A DNA stretch of 64,000 nt, taken from positions 92,525-156,524 of the forward strand of contig NZ_RJUL01000011.1 of assembly GCF_003751625.1 (NCBI RefSeq), given 5' to 3'. The translations under genes and the position numbers were made by a program. This document shows, in pieces, positions 29,280 to 37,817 of this stretch. The DNA is from Gallaecimonas pentaromativorans. GTDB taxonomy: Bacteria > Pseudomonadota > Gammaproteobacteria > Enterobacterales > Gallaecimonadaceae. Each line of letters opens with the position of its first letter. Position 1 is the stretch's first letter. The notes under the pieces were generated by a model. It had not been told where the DNA came from and did no database searches. It was given only the letters and a program-made list of their open reading frames with translations.

Positions 29280-30890
29280 ATGCAGGTCTCACGAGACATG
29301 GATGCCCCCAAGGGGCTCGACGCCGCCCAACATGAGGTGCATCACGGCCCGGCTAGTGGCCTGATGCGCTGGGTTACCACCACCAACCACAAGGACATCG
29401 GCAGCCTCTACCTGTGGTTCAGCTTTCTGATGTTCCTAACCGGCGGCTCTATGGCCATGGTGATCCGCGCCGAGCTATTCCAGCCGGGCTTGCAGTTGGT
29501 GGAGCCGCAGTTTTTCAACCAGATGACCACGGTGCATGGCCTGGTAATGGTGTTTGGCGCGGTGATGCCGGCCTTTGTGGGGCTGGCCAACTGGATGATC
29601 CCGATGATGATTGGCGCGCCGGACATGGCGCTGCCGAGGATGAACAACTGGAGCTTCTGGATTTTGCCCTTTGCCTTCGCCATTTTGCTGTCCAGCCTTT
29701 TTATGGAGGGCGGCGGGCCGGCTTTCGGCTGGACCTTCTATGCGCCGCTTTCCACCACCTACTCGGGTAATTCCACGGCGCTGTTCGTGTTCTCCATTCA
29801 CATCATGGGCATCAGTTCGATCATGGGCGCCATCAATGTGATTGTGACCATCTTCAACTTGCGGGCGCCGGGCATGACCTGGATGAAACTGCCGCTGTTT
29901 GTGTGGACCTGGCTTATTACCGCCTTCTTGCTGATCGCGGTGATGCCGGTACTGGCCGGCGCCGTGACCATGGTGCTCACCGACAAGTATTTTGGCACCG
30001 ATTTCTTCAACGCCGTGGGCGGTGGTGATCCGGTGATGTTCCAGCACATCTTCTGGTTCTTCGGCCACCCCGAGGTGTACATCATGATTTTGCCAAGTTT
30101 TGGCATTATCAGCGCCATCCTGCCCACCTTCGCCCGCAAGCGGCTGTTCGGCTACGCCAGCATGGTGTACGCCACTGCCAGCATTGCCGGGCTGAGTTTT
30201 GTGGTGTGGGCGCATCACATGTTCACCACCGGCATGCCGCTTTTTGGCGAACTGTTCTTCATGTATTGCACCATGCTGATCGCCGTACCCACCGGGGTGA
30301 AGGTGTTTAACTGGGTAGCCACCCTGTGGCGCGGCTCCATCAGTTTTGAAGTGCCGATGCTGTTTGCCCTGGCCTTTGTGGTGCTCTTTACCATCGGTGG
30401 CTTTTCCGGCTTGATGCTGGCCATCACCCCGGCCGATTTCCAATACCACGATACCTACTTCGTGGTAGCGCACTTCCACTACGTACTGGTGACCGGCGCC
30501 ATCTTCTCGATCATGGCGGCAGCCTATTACTGGCTGCCAAAGTGGACAGGCCACATGTTCGACGAGGGCCTGGCCAAGCTGCATTTTTGGTGCTCGCTGG
30601 TGTCGGTGAACGTGCTGTTCTTTCCCATGCATTTTCTCGGGCTGGCCGGCATGCCAAGGCGGATCCCCGATTACGCCCTGCAATTTGCCGATTTGAACAA
30701 GATTGTCTCCATTGGCGGTTTTGCCTTCGGGCTCAGCCAGCTCATCTTCCTGTGGGTGGTGATCAAGTGCATCAAAGGCGGCACGCCGGCACCTGCCAAA
30801 CCCTGGGAAGGAGCCGAGGGGCTCGAATGGGAAGTGCCGAGCCCAGCGCCCTACCACACCTTTGAAACCCCGCCGGAGATCAAACCATGA
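29280..30890 (+). CDS. coxA: Cytochrome c oxidase subunit I
   Basis: 536-residue catalytic subunit with about 12 membrane helices, carrying heme a, heme a3 and CuB. Signatures: NHKDIGSLYLWF near the start, HPEVYIMILPSFGIIS (the His/Tyr of the CuB site), WAHHMFTTG (HH CuB ligands), and DTYFVVAHFHYVL with the heme ligands near the end. D- and K-channel-type residues appear present. GGAGG before ATG; 4-base overlap with ctaG. Confidence 0.98.
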   Translation: MQVSRDMDAPKGLDAAQHEVHHGPASGLMRWVTTTNHKDIGSLYLWFSFLMFLTGGSMAMVIRAELFQPGLQLVEPQFFNQMTTVHGLVMVFGAVMPAFVGLANWMIPMMIGAPDMALPRMNNWSFWILPFAFAILLSSLFMEGGGPAFGWTFYAPLSTTYSGNSTALFVFSIHIMGISSIMGAINVIVTIFNLRAPGMTWMKLPLFVWTWLITAFLLIAVMPVLAGAVTMVLTDKYFGTDFFNAVGGGDPVMFQHIFWFFGHPEVYIMILPSFGIISAILPTFARKRLFGYASMVYATASIAGLSFVVWAHHMFTTGMPLFGELFFMYCTMLIAVPTGVKVFNWVATLWRGSISFEVPMLFALAFVVLFTIGGFSGLMLAITPADFQYHDTYFVVAHFHYVLVTGAIFSIMAAAYYWLPKWTGHMFDEGLAKLHFWCSLVSVNVLFFPMHFLGLAGMPRRIPDYALQFADLNKIVSIGGFAFGLSQLIFLWVVIKCIKGGTPAPAKPWEGAEGLEWEVPSPAPYHTFETPPEIKP

Positions 30891-31420
30891 CCGGCCAGGG
30901 CCATGGCCGGCTGACCAAACGCCTATTGCTGCTGGTGGCGCTGATGTTCGGTTTTGCCTTTGCCCTGGTGCCCCTTTACAACGTGTTTTGCCAGGTGACC
31001 GGTATCAACGGTAAAACCGGTGGCCCGGTGGCCGCCACTCTGGTGGAGCCAGAGGACAAAAACCGGCTCATTACCGTGCAGTTCGTGGCCTATATCAATG
31101 AGGGCCTGCCTTGGGAATTTCGTCCTGACGTTACCGAGGTCAAAGTTCACCCCGGCGAGCGAAAGCTGGTGCACTTCTACGCCAAAAACCGTGCCAGCGG
31201 CGATATTGTCGCTCAGGCGGTGCCCTCGGTGGCGCCGGGGCTGGGTGCTAAATATTTCCACAAGATTGAATGCTTTTGTTTCCACCAGCAGCACCTGGCA
31301 CCTGGCCAGGAGGTGGAAATGCCGCTGCTGTTTTTCCTGGATACGGCGCTGCCGGATGACATCCAGACCCTGACCCTTTCCTACACCCTCTACAACCTCA
31401 GCGTGAGGGGCTCATCATGA
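30887..31420 (+). CDS. ctaG: Cytochrome c oxidase assembly protein CtaG (Cox11)
   Basis: 177 residues: one N-terminal membrane helix (about 12-31) then a periplasmic immunoglobulin-like copper domain with the Cys pair ECFCFHQQ. Delivers copper to CuB of subunit I. The VPLYNVFCQVTGINGKT block is diagnostic. Overlaps coxA by 4 and coxC by 4 bases (ATGA at both ends). Confidence 0.95.
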   Translation: MTGQGHGRLTKRLLLLVALMFGFAFALVPLYNVFCQVTGINGKTGGPVAATLVEPEDKNRLITVQFVAYINEGLPWEFRPDVTEVKVHPGERKLVHFYAKNRASGDIVAQAVPSVAPGLGAKYFHKIECFCFHQQHLAPGQEVEMPLLFFLDTALPDDIQTLTLSYTLYNLSVRGSS

Positions 31421-32292
31421 AACACGAACACTACTATGTGCCCGCCAAATCCTATTGGCCGATCATGGGCGCCCTCGGCCTGTTCCTTATCGCTTTCGGG
31501 GCCGGGCATTTCGTGCCCCAGGTGACTAGCGGCCAACAAGGGGGTTACGGGGGCTGGCTGCTGCTGGCCGGGGTGCTGGTTATCATAGTGATGTGCTTTG
31601 GCTGGTTTGCGGCGGTTATCCGCGAGTCCATGGCTGGCCTCTATTCGGGGCAGATGGACCGCTCCTTTCGCCAGGGCATGAGCTGGTTCATTTTCTCGGA
31701 AGTGATGTTCTTCTGCGCTTTTTTCGGGGCGCTCTTCTATGCCCGGACCTTTGCCGTGCCTTGGCTGGGGGGCGGGTCCAACAACATCTTGACCCACCAG
31801 TTGCTGTGGCCCGATTTCAGCGGCACCTGGCCGGTGGCAACCACCCCGGGTGGTAAAAGCACCGAGGTGATGCCTTGGATGGGGCTACCGCTTTACAACA
31901 CCCTGATTTTGCTCAGCTCATCGGTCACTGTGCATCTGGCGCACCTGTCTTTGGAGAAGGGCAACCGGTTGGCGCTCAAGTTGTGGCTGCTGGCCACCAT
32001 ATTGCTGGGCAGCTGCTTTTTGTATCTGCAAGGGGTCGAGTACATCCACGCCTACACCGAGATGGGGCTCAAGCTCGACGCCGGCATCTACGGCAACACC
32101 TTCTTTCTACTGACCGGTTTTCACGGCATGCACGTCACCTTGGGCACCTTGATGCTGCTGGTGATGTGGCTGCGGGTGCAGGCGGGGCATTTTTCGGCGC
32201 AAAAGCATTTCGGTTTCATGGCGGCCAGTTGGTACTGGCACTTTGTAGACGTGGTGTGGCTATGCCTGTTCCTGTTCGTGTACATCCTCTAG
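31417..32292 (+). CDS. coxC: Cytochrome c oxidase subunit III
   Basis: 291-residue integral membrane subunit with seven predicted helices. Family blocks: SWFIFSEVMFFCAFFGAL, the loop with GGGSNN, and GFHGMHVTLGTLML and the terminal FGFMAASWYWHFVDVVWLCLF. Its last four bases overlap the antisense DUF2909 gene. Confidence 0.97.
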   Translation: MKHEHYYVPAKSYWPIMGALGLFLIAFGAGHFVPQVTSGQQGGYGGWLLLAGVLVIIVMCFGWFAAVIRESMAGLYSGQMDRSFRQGMSWFIFSEVMFFCAFFGALFYARTFAVPWLGGGSNNILTHQLLWPDFSGTWPVATTPGGKSTEVMPWMGLPLYNTLILLSSSVTVHLAHLSLEKGNRLALKLWLLATILLGSCFLYLQGVEYIHAYTEMGLKLDAGIYGNTFFLLTGFHGMHVTLGTLMLLVMWLRVQAGHFSAQKHFGFMAASWYWHFVDVVWLCLFLFVYIL

Positions 32293-32495
32293 TAGGGGGT
32301 TGAATGCGGTTCGATAACGCCGAGCGCGATCAACACCACCACCAGCAACAGCACCAGGAAGGAGGCCAGCAGGCGCCGGCCAAGGAAGCGGCTCATCTGG
32401 CCCTGCTCGCCGTGGCGGAGCATGACAAAAAGCGCCCGAAACAGGTTCACCAGCACATACAGCACCAACCCCAGAATAAGCACCTTCACCAGCAT
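32289..32495 (-). CDS. DUF2909 small twin-transmembrane protein, antisense within cox operon
   Basis: 68 residues with two membrane helices (about 5-26 and 45-62) joined by a charged loop, matching the DUF2909 pattern. It lies on the minus strand between coxC and SURF1, overlapping the coxC end by 4 bases; its ATG (32493-32495) is about 21 bases from the SURF1 start. I recall the same antisense placement in other gammaproteobacterial cox clusters (Pseudomonas), so it is probably a genuine gene with an oxidase-linked role. Confidence 0.78.
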   Translation of the reverse strand: MLVKVLILGLVLYVLVNLFRALFVMLRHGEQGQMSRFLGRRLLASFLVLLLVVVLIALGVIEPHSTPY

Positions 32496-32516
32496 GGGTT
32501 CTCCAAAAGTAAATGG

Positions 32517-33188
32517 TTGCCCTGGTTATTCACTGTGGCGCTGCTGGCGGTCTTTGGCAAATTGAGCCTCTGGCAATGGCAAAGGGCCGAGCAAAAAGCC
32601 GCACTGCTCAGCGAAGTGGCAAGCCGCCCGGTGCTGAGTCTGGAAGAGGCGCTAGCCAAAACCAACCCCGATTACTGGCCGGTCACAATGAAGGGGCGCT
32701 GGCTGCCCACCGCCATATTTTGGGACAACCGCACCCTCGATGGCCAAGTGGGCTATGACCTGCTGCAACCCTTCGCCACCAGCCGGGGCGTTTTCTTGAT
32801 TGACCGGGGCTGGCTGGCCGGAGTTGCCCGCCGCGACCTGCTGCCCAGCGCTCCCTTGGCCCACGGCGAAGCCGCCATCACCGGGCGCTTGCGGCAAGTA
32901 GACCCCGGCTTCTCGCTCAAAGCCACCGCCCCCGAGAAGCTTGGCGGCGGTTACCGGGTGCAAAGCCCGGCCCCCGAAGCGCTGACCGAAAGCCTGGGCC
33001 TGCCTTTGCAAAAATGGGTGTTGAGCCAGGAGCCGAGCGGCTCGGGCTTTATCGCCCACTGGCCGCTGGTGGTAATGCCGCCGGAAAAACACCGCGCCTA
33101 TTCCCTGCAATGGGCCAGCATGGCGTTGGCGCTGATGGTGGCCTTTGGCTGCTGGTTGCGGGCCGAGCACAGGAGGAAACATGAGTAA
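32517..33188 (+). CDS. SURF1 family cytochrome oxidase biogenesis protein
   Basis: About 223 residues. N-terminal helix (PWLFTVALLAVFGKLSLWQWQRAEQKAALL), periplasmic domain with TMKGRW, FDNRTLDGQVGYDLL-like and FLIDRGWLA blocks, C-terminal helix near 200-220: the Surf1 layout. Surf1 helps heme a insertion. The start is uncertain: the frame is open from 32304, but that stretch is antisense to the DUF2909 gene and is His/Gln-rich nonsense; the TTG at 32517 fits the family N terminus though no good ribosome site is seen. Overlaps the next gene by 8 bases. Confidence 0.85.
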   Translation: MPWLFTVALLAVFGKLSLWQWQRAEQKAALLSEVASRPVLSLEEALAKTNPDYWPVTMKGRWLPTAIFWDNRTLDGQVGYDLLQPFATSRGVFLIDRGWLAGVARRDLLPSAPLAHGEAAITGRLRQVDPGFSLKATAPEKLGGGYRVQSPAPEALTESLGLPLQKWVLSQEPSGSGFIAHWPLVVMPPEKHRAYSLQWASMALALMVAFGCWLRAEHRRKHE

Positions 33189-33693
33189 GCAAAAGACATT
33201 GCTGCTGGCCTTTTTGGCGCTCTTTATCCTGCCGGTAGCCTTGGCGCAGATGGCCTTTATGGGGGGCTGGCTGGCCGGTAGCCCTACGGTCAACAAGGGC
33301 GAGCTTATTAATCCGCCGCTCTCTGCCGCCGCGCTCTTTGCCAACGACCACCATTGGCGGCTGGTCTACGTGATGCCGCCAATCTGCCACCAGGCTTGCC
33401 ATGAAAGCCTCTATATCCTCGGCCAAACCCACCTCGCCCTGGGCCGGGAGATGGACAGGGTGGTGCCGGTGGTCTTGGGCGCCGCTACGCTGCCTGCCGA
33501 CACCGCGTCCGGCCTAGTGCAGGGCGGCCCGGGAGGCGCACCCCTTCAGCCCAATCGCCTATACATCGCCGACCCCAGGGGCTTTGTGATGCTGAGCTAC
33601 CCTCCAGCCAGTGAGCGCCCCCAAACCCTGGCCCTTGGCAAGGACATGCTGACCGACCTCAAACGGCTCCTCAAGCATTCCCTGGTGGGCTGA
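33181..33693 (+). CDS. Sco-like thioredoxin-fold protein of the cox operon
   Basis: 170 residues with an N-terminal membrane anchor (about 7-28) and a periplasmic domain. The motif PPICHQACHESL contains a C-x3-C pair like that of Sco proteins, and LYIADPRGFVML resembles the later strand, but the Sco copper-binding His is not visible there. It corresponds in position to the uncharacterised oxidase-associated transmembrane proteins of Pseudomonas cox clusters. AGGAGG before ATG. Role in copper or disulfide handling is inferred. Confidence 0.75.
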   Translation: MSKQKTLLLAFLALFILPVALAQMAFMGGWLAGSPTVNKGELINPPLSAAALFANDHHWRLVYVMPPICHQACHESLYILGQTHLALGREMDRVVPVVLGAATLPADTASGLVQGGPGGAPLQPNRLYIADPRGFVMLSYPPASERPQTLALGKDMLTDLKRLLKHSLVG

Positions 33694-33695
33694 CC

Positions 33696-34883
33696 ATGAA
33701 AACCCTGACCCGCATTGCGATAGCCCTGGCCCTGATGGTGATCGCCCTAGGCGCCTACACCCGGTTGACCGACGCTGGCCTTGGCTGCCCGGACTGGCCC
33801 GGTTGTTATGGCGCCCTGGTGGCGCCCTACACTGACCAGCACCTGGCCCATGCCGAGCAAGCCTTTCCCGGCGCCAAGATTGAGCTGCACAAAGCCTGGA
33901 ACGAGATGGTGCACCGCTATTTTGCCGGTGCTCTGGCCCTTTGCATCGGCCTGCTGGCGGCGCTGGCCTTCTGGCGCTTCAAGGCTCAGCGCCCTTGGGT
34001 GGTGGCGCTGCTGGGCTTGCTGCTGTTCCAGGCCACCTTGGGGATGTTGACAGTCACCCTGAACCTGCGGCCGCTGGTGGTAACGGGGCATCTGCTGGGC
34101 GGCATGGCCACCCTGGCGCTCTTGTGGTGGCTGGCCCTGCGCTTGGGCCCGGCCCCTGCTCGTCCCCGTGCGCCTTTTTATTTGCGTTGGCTGGCGGTTG
34201 TCGCCGCCTTGGTGGTGGTGGGGCAAATCGCCCTTGGGGGTTGGACCGCCGCCAACTACGCTTCCCTTGCCTGCACCCAGTTGCCGGTGTGCGAGGGGGA
34301 TTGGTGGAGCCGCCTGCATCCCGAAGCGGCCTTCAACCTGCTCTCGCCTCCGGCCGACAATTACCAATACGGGGTGCTGGGTTACGAGGCGCGCATGACC
34401 ATCCATGTCGCCCACCGCTTTGGGGCGATGGTGACGTCGGCGCTGCTTATCTTGTTGGCCTCCGGGTTGTGGCGGCGGGGGCAAAAAGTCATGGCGCTGG
34501 GCCTGGCGGCGCTGCTTGGCGTACAACTTTGTCTGGGCCTGGCCAACGTGGTGCTGAGCGTGCCGCTGGCGGTAGCGCTGGCCCATAACCTGGTGGCGCT
34601 GCTGCTGTTTTTGTTGCTGCTCACCCTCAATCACGGCTTGTGGAGTGGATATGAAGTCACTGAGCCTGTTGGCCGCCGGGCATTGGCCCTGGCGGGATTT
34701 TCTGGCCATCACCAAACCTCGGGTGGTGATGCTGCTGTTACTTACCGCCCTGGTGGGCATGATCCTGGCCCAAGACAGCTGGCCAAATCCCTGGTTGGTT
34801 ATCAACGGCCTGATGGGCATCGGCCAGGTGTCAGCCGGAGCCGCCGCCATCAACCACATCCTCGATCAACATATCGACCATAA
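33696..34883 (+). CDS. ctaA: Heme A synthase (COX15/CtaA), C terminus running into ctaB
   Basis: 395-residue reading frame. The first ~320 residues are a normal CtaA with about eight membrane helices, TDAGLGCPDWPGCYG, ELHKAWNEMVHRYF, VTGHLLGG and VAHRFGAMV giving the heme ligand His residues and Cys pair. It oxidises heme O to heme A. After the last helix (LNHGLW) no stop occurs and the frame continues for about 75 Arg/Gly/His-rich residues inside ctaB, a 233-base overlap in another frame. Typical relatives end near 330 residues, so this tail is either a real extension or loss of the native stop (see findings). Confidence 0.92.
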   Translation: MKTLTRIAIALALMVIALGAYTRLTDAGLGCPDWPGCYGALVAPYTDQHLAHAEQAFPGAKIELHKAWNEMVHRYFAGALALCIGLLAALAFWRFKAQRPWVVALLGLLLFQATLGMLTVTLNLRPLVVTGHLLGGMATLALLWWLALRLGPAPARPRAPFYLRWLAVVAALVVVGQIALGGWTAANYASLACTQLPVCEGDWWSRLHPEAAFNLLSPPADNYQYGVLGYEARMTIHVAHRFGAMVTSALLILLASGLWRRGQKVMALGLAALLGVQLCLGLANVVLSVPLAVALAHNLVALLLFLLLLTLNHGLWSGYEVTEPVGRRALALAGFSGHHQTSGGDAAVTYRPGGHDPGPRQLAKSLVGYQRPDGHRPGVSRSRRHQPHPRSTYRP

Positions 34884-35541
34884 AATGGCCCGCACCCGGA
34901 TGCGGCCTCTGGTGCAAGGCCGGTTAAGCCAGGGCCAGGCCTGGGTTTTTGCCGTGGCGGTGATTGCCCTAGGGCTGATGCAGCTGGCACTTTGGGTCAA
35001 TGGCCTCACCGCTTTGCTGACCTTTGCCGCCATGGTGGGCTACGCGGTGATTTACACGGTGTTTTTAAAACGCATGACCCCGCAGAACATCGTGATCGGC
35101 GGCCTGGCTGGTGCCATGCCGCCGCTGCTGGGCTGGACCGCCGTCACCAACAGCATGGACGCCAACGCCTGGCTGCTGGTGCTGATCATCTTCGCCTGGA
35201 CGCCGCCTCACTTCTGGGCCCTGGCCATCGCCCGGTGCAACGATTACCAGCGGGCCGGTATCCCCATGCTGCCAGTGACCCACGGTATCGAGTACACCAA
35301 AACCTGTGTGCTGCTCTACACCTTGTTGCTGCAAGCCTTGCTGTTGCTGCCCTACCTGACCGGCATGAGCGGCCTCTTGTACCTGGCCGCCGCCTTGGTG
35401 CTGGGCGGCTGGTTTATCTGGCACGCCGCCAGGCTCAAATGGTGGGACGGCCCCGGCCAGGCCATGCGCACCTTCAGGGTCAGTATTTGGCAACTGATGT
35501 TATTGTTTGTGGTATTGCTGGTGGACCATGGAGTGGCCTGA
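34651..35541 (+). CDS. ctaB: Protoheme IX farnesyltransferase (heme O synthase)
   Basis: 296-residue membrane prenyltransferase converting heme B to heme O for CtaA. First motif NHILDQHIDHKMARTRMRPL and the second near YTVFLKRMTPQN; about nine membrane helices. ATG at 34651 has a GGAGTGG ribosome site; a GTG two codons earlier is possible. The stop overlaps the sco start by one base (TGATG). Confidence 0.95.
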   Translation: MKSLSLLAAGHWPWRDFLAITKPRVVMLLLLTALVGMILAQDSWPNPWLVINGLMGIGQVSAGAAAINHILDQHIDHKMARTRMRPLVQGRLSQGQAWVFAVAVIALGLMQLALWVNGLTALLTFAAMVGYAVIYTVFLKRMTPQNIVIGGLAGAMPPLLGWTAVTNSMDANAWLLVLIIFAWTPPHFWALAIARCNDYQRAGIPMLPVTHGIEYTKTCVLLYTLLLQALLLLPYLTGMSGLLYLAAALVLGGWFIWHAARLKWWDGPGQAMRTFRVSIWQLMLLFVVLLVDHGVA

Positions 35542-36140
35542 TGAAAGCGGTGTTGAGCCTGGTGTTGGCCTTGGCCTTTTGTGCCGGGCTGGGATTGTAT
35601 TTTTGGATAATCACCCCGCCCCATGTGGAAGCGCTGTGGTACCAGCCGGCCCGCCAGTTGAGCCCCTTTGAGCTCAGTGACCAACGCGGCCAGCCCTTCA
35701 CCCAGGAAAACCTCAAAGGCCATTGGAGCTTGCTGTTCCTGGGTTACACCAGCTGCCCCGATGTCTGCCCCGCCACCTTGAGCCGGCTGTCAGCCAGTTA
35801 CCCCCAACTGGAAGAGGCGGCCGGTGCGCCGGTGCAGGTGCTGTTTTTAAGTGCCGATCCGGGCCGAGACAGCACCGAAAAACTGGCCGCCTACATCCAC
35901 TTTTTTCGCCCGGAATTTATCGCCCTGCGCGCAGAGTCTGCGGTGCTCGAACCCTTTACCCGCCAGTTGGGGCTGATGTATCGGCAAAGTGCCAATGGCG
36001 ATATCAGCCACTCCGCCGGTATGGTGCTTATCAATCCTCAGGGCCAGTTGGAGGCCATGTTCCGGCCCGCCGAGGGTAACCTGCCGTTGGTGGACACCCG
36101 CCAGCTTGTTGCCGACTTGGCGGTGATAAGCCACCACTAG
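35541..36140 (+). CDS. SCO1/SenC family copper chaperone
   Basis: 199 residues: membrane anchor (about 5-25), then a thioredoxin-like domain with CPDVCP copper motif and the partner His in ISHSAGM. Supplies copper or reduces cysteines at CuA of subunit II. Last gene of the cox operon; its last four bases overlap the convergent norR. Confidence 0.95.
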   Translation: MKAVLSLVLALAFCAGLGLYFWIITPPHVEALWYQPARQLSPFELSDQRGQPFTQENLKGHWSLLFLGYTSCPDVCPATLSRLSASYPQLEEAAGAPVQVLFLSADPGRDSTEKLAAYIHFFRPEFIALRAESAVLEPFTRQLGLMYRQSANGDISHSAGMVLINPQGQLEAMFRPAEGNLPLVDTRQLVADLAVISHH

Positions 36141-37690
36141 AGCCCTTTGCTCACCACCACTCCCAGCCGTTTGCCCAGGCGCTGCAAGTTGGCCCTGTCC
36201 AGGTTGAGGGCCCGGGCGGCGCCGGCCCAGCTGTGGTCATTGGCCAGCAGCGCTTCGCGGATCAATTGGCGCTGGTAATCCTCCACCGCCAGCCGAAGGT
36301 CAGCCTGAGCTGTGCCAGGAGGTGGCGCTGTGGGCAGCGGAGCTGGACCAACCGGTTCCAAGGCGCAGTGGCCGGGGGCTAGGGTCAGCACCCCATGGCG
36401 GCCCTGCTCGCGGATGGCGTTGAGGGCGGCCCGGCTGATGCAGTGCTCCAGCTCCCGCACATTGCCTGGCCAGTCGTAACGCATCAGCAAATCTTGAGTA
36501 GCCTGGGCCAGCTTGAGCTGCGCCAGGCCGAGCTTGCGGCGGGTGTTCTCCAAAAAGAACCCGGCCAACAGCAGAATATCGCCGCCCCTTTCTCGCAGCG
36601 GCGGCACCAAAATGGGGTAAACGCTGAGGCGATGGTAGAGGTCGGCCCGAAAACGCCCGGCCGCCACTTCGGTTTTCAGATCGCGGTTGGTGGCGGCGAT
36701 CACCCGCACGTCCACCTGGCGCACTTTATCCTGGCCCACCGGTTGGATCTCGCCACTTTGTAGGGCCCGCAGTAGCTTGCTCTGGGTGCCGGGGCTCAGC
36801 TCGCCCACTTCGTCCAGAAACAGGGTGCCGCCGTCGGCCAGCAGAAATTTCCCCGGCCGGGCGCTGTCGGCGCCGGTGAAGGCGCCCTTGGTGTGGCCAA
36901 AAAGCTCGCTTTCAATCAGTTGCTCGGGCAATGCGGCGCAATTGAGGTGCACCAATGGCGCCCCTTTCCTGGCCGATTGGGCGTGCAGGGTACGGGCCAC
37001 CAGCTCCTTGCCGACCCCGGTTTCCCCCAGCACCAGCACCGTGAAATCCGAGGGCGCCACTAGCGCCAGCTCTTGCTTGAGGGCCAGCATTGGCAGGCTG
37101 TCTCCCAGCAGGGAGTTGCCGCCTTGGGCCATGGCATCGAGGGTGAGGGTCTGCATCACCTGGGTGTTGTGCTGGGCCTGGCGCTCCAGGGCATCAAGCT
37201 GGATGGCGGCCTTGAGGGTGGCGGCGGCCAGCGCCGACACCATGTCCAGGGTGCGTTCACCGATGTGGTCGAATACCCCTGGCGTGAGGCTGTCGAAGGT
37301 CAAAAAACCCAGCAGCTGGCTGTCGACAAAAAGCGGCAACCCCATGCAGGCATGAATGGGAATGGCGCTGTCGTCGTTAAGCAACAGGCCGTCGTAAGGG
37401 TCGGGCAGGGGGCTGTCGGCGGGAAAGCGCACCGGCTTTTGCGCCTCGGCCATGGCCGCAAAGCGCGGGTGCTCGCCAACGGCAAAGCGCCGGCCCCGGG
37501 TGTCGGGGCTCAGCCCCTGAATGGCCAGGGGAATGGCATGGGGAGTGCGGTAGGCCAGCAAGGCGATGGCGTCGCAGGGAATGGCCTTTCTGAGCGCGGT
37601 GAGCAGGCGGTCAAAACGGTCATCGTTGGTGAGGCTGCTGGCAAGGTCGAGGGCGATTTCCAGCAGCAGGTGTTGGCCGGGTTCAGGCAT
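36137..37690 (-). CDS. norR: Nitric-oxide-sensing sigma-54 activator NorR
   Basis: 517 residues: N-terminal GAF domain (about 20-170) that binds non-heme iron for NO sensing, AAA+ domain with GETGVGKE Walker A and GAFTGA loop for sigma-54 contact, and a C-terminal helix-turn-helix (SWAGAARALNLDRANLQRL). Length and order match NorR. Divergent from hmp; the 166-base gap holds repeated GTCA-N3-TGAC type sites and a sigma-54 promoter, so hmp is the likely target. Confidence 0.95.
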   Translation of the reverse strand: MPEPGQHLLLEIALDLASSLTNDDRFDRLLTALRKAIPCDAIALLAYRTPHAIPLAIQGLSPDTRGRRFAVGEHPRFAAMAEAQKPVRFPADSPLPDPYDGLLLNDDSAIPIHACMGLPLFVDSQLLGFLTFDSLTPGVFDHIGERTLDMVSALAAATLKAAIQLDALERQAQHNTQVMQTLTLDAMAQGGNSLLGDSLPMLALKQELALVAPSDFTVLVLGETGVGKELVARTLHAQSARKGAPLVHLNCAALPEQLIESELFGHTKGAFTGADSARPGKFLLADGGTLFLDEVGELSPGTQSKLLRALQSGEIQPVGQDKVRQVDVRVIAATNRDLKTEVAAGRFRADLYHRLSVYPILVPPLRERGGDILLLAGFFLENTRRKLGLAQLKLAQATQDLLMRYDWPGNVRELEHCISRAALNAIREQGRHGVLTLAPGHCALEPVGPAPLPTAPPPGTAQADLRLAVEDYQRQLIREALLANDHSWAGAARALNLDRANLQRLGKRLGVVVSKGL

Positions 37691-37692
37691 GA

Positions 37693-37703
37693 GTCAATAT
37701 GAC
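37693..37703. promoter_or_regulatory. NorR binding site 1
   Basis: GTCAATATGAC, a GT-N7-AC palindrome as bound by NorR. Lies 2 bases before the norR start codon (on its leader). Confidence 0.75.
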
Positions 37704-37737
37704 TCCATGGTGCGAAAAAGACAGCCTAAAGTGTGAG

Positions 37738-37748
37738 TCATAATGACT
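37738..37748. promoter_or_regulatory. NorR binding site 2
   Basis: GTCATAATGAC, another exact GT-N7-AC palindrome, 54 bases upstream of the sigma-54 promoter; typical enhancer position. Confidence 0.8.
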
Positions 37749-37758
37749 CGATATGACA
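37748..37758. promoter_or_regulatory. NorR binding site 3 (imperfect)
   Basis: CTCGATATGAC: right half perfect, left GT changed to CT, directly abutting site 2. Three sites in total would match the hexamer-assembly arrangement known upstream of E. coli norV. Confidence 0.55.
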
Positions 37759-37801
37759 AGGCGTATTTTGTAACGCATTGATATGTATGGTGATGCTGAT
37801 A

Positions 37802-37817
37802 TGGCACGGCCCTTGTA
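37802..37817 (+). promoter_or_regulatory. Sigma-54 promoter of hmp
   Basis: TGGCACGGCCCTTGTA: -24 GG and -12 region match TGGCAC-N5-TTGCA apart from one base. Forty bases upstream of the hmp ATG. Confidence 0.85.

Noticed and set aside
29475..30857. Minus-strand frame of 460 codons opposite coxA
   Set aside because: Shadow of the coxA codons, His/Gly/Gln-rich with no domain pattern.
32304..32516. Upstream part of the SURF1 frame as coding sequence
   Set aside because: It translates to a His/Gln-rich stretch that is antisense to DUF2909; SURF1 relatives begin at the membrane helix.
33747..34859. Minus-strand frame of 370 codons opposite ctaA
   Set aside because: Gln/Arg/His-rich with no domain pattern; ctaA and ctaB account for the region.
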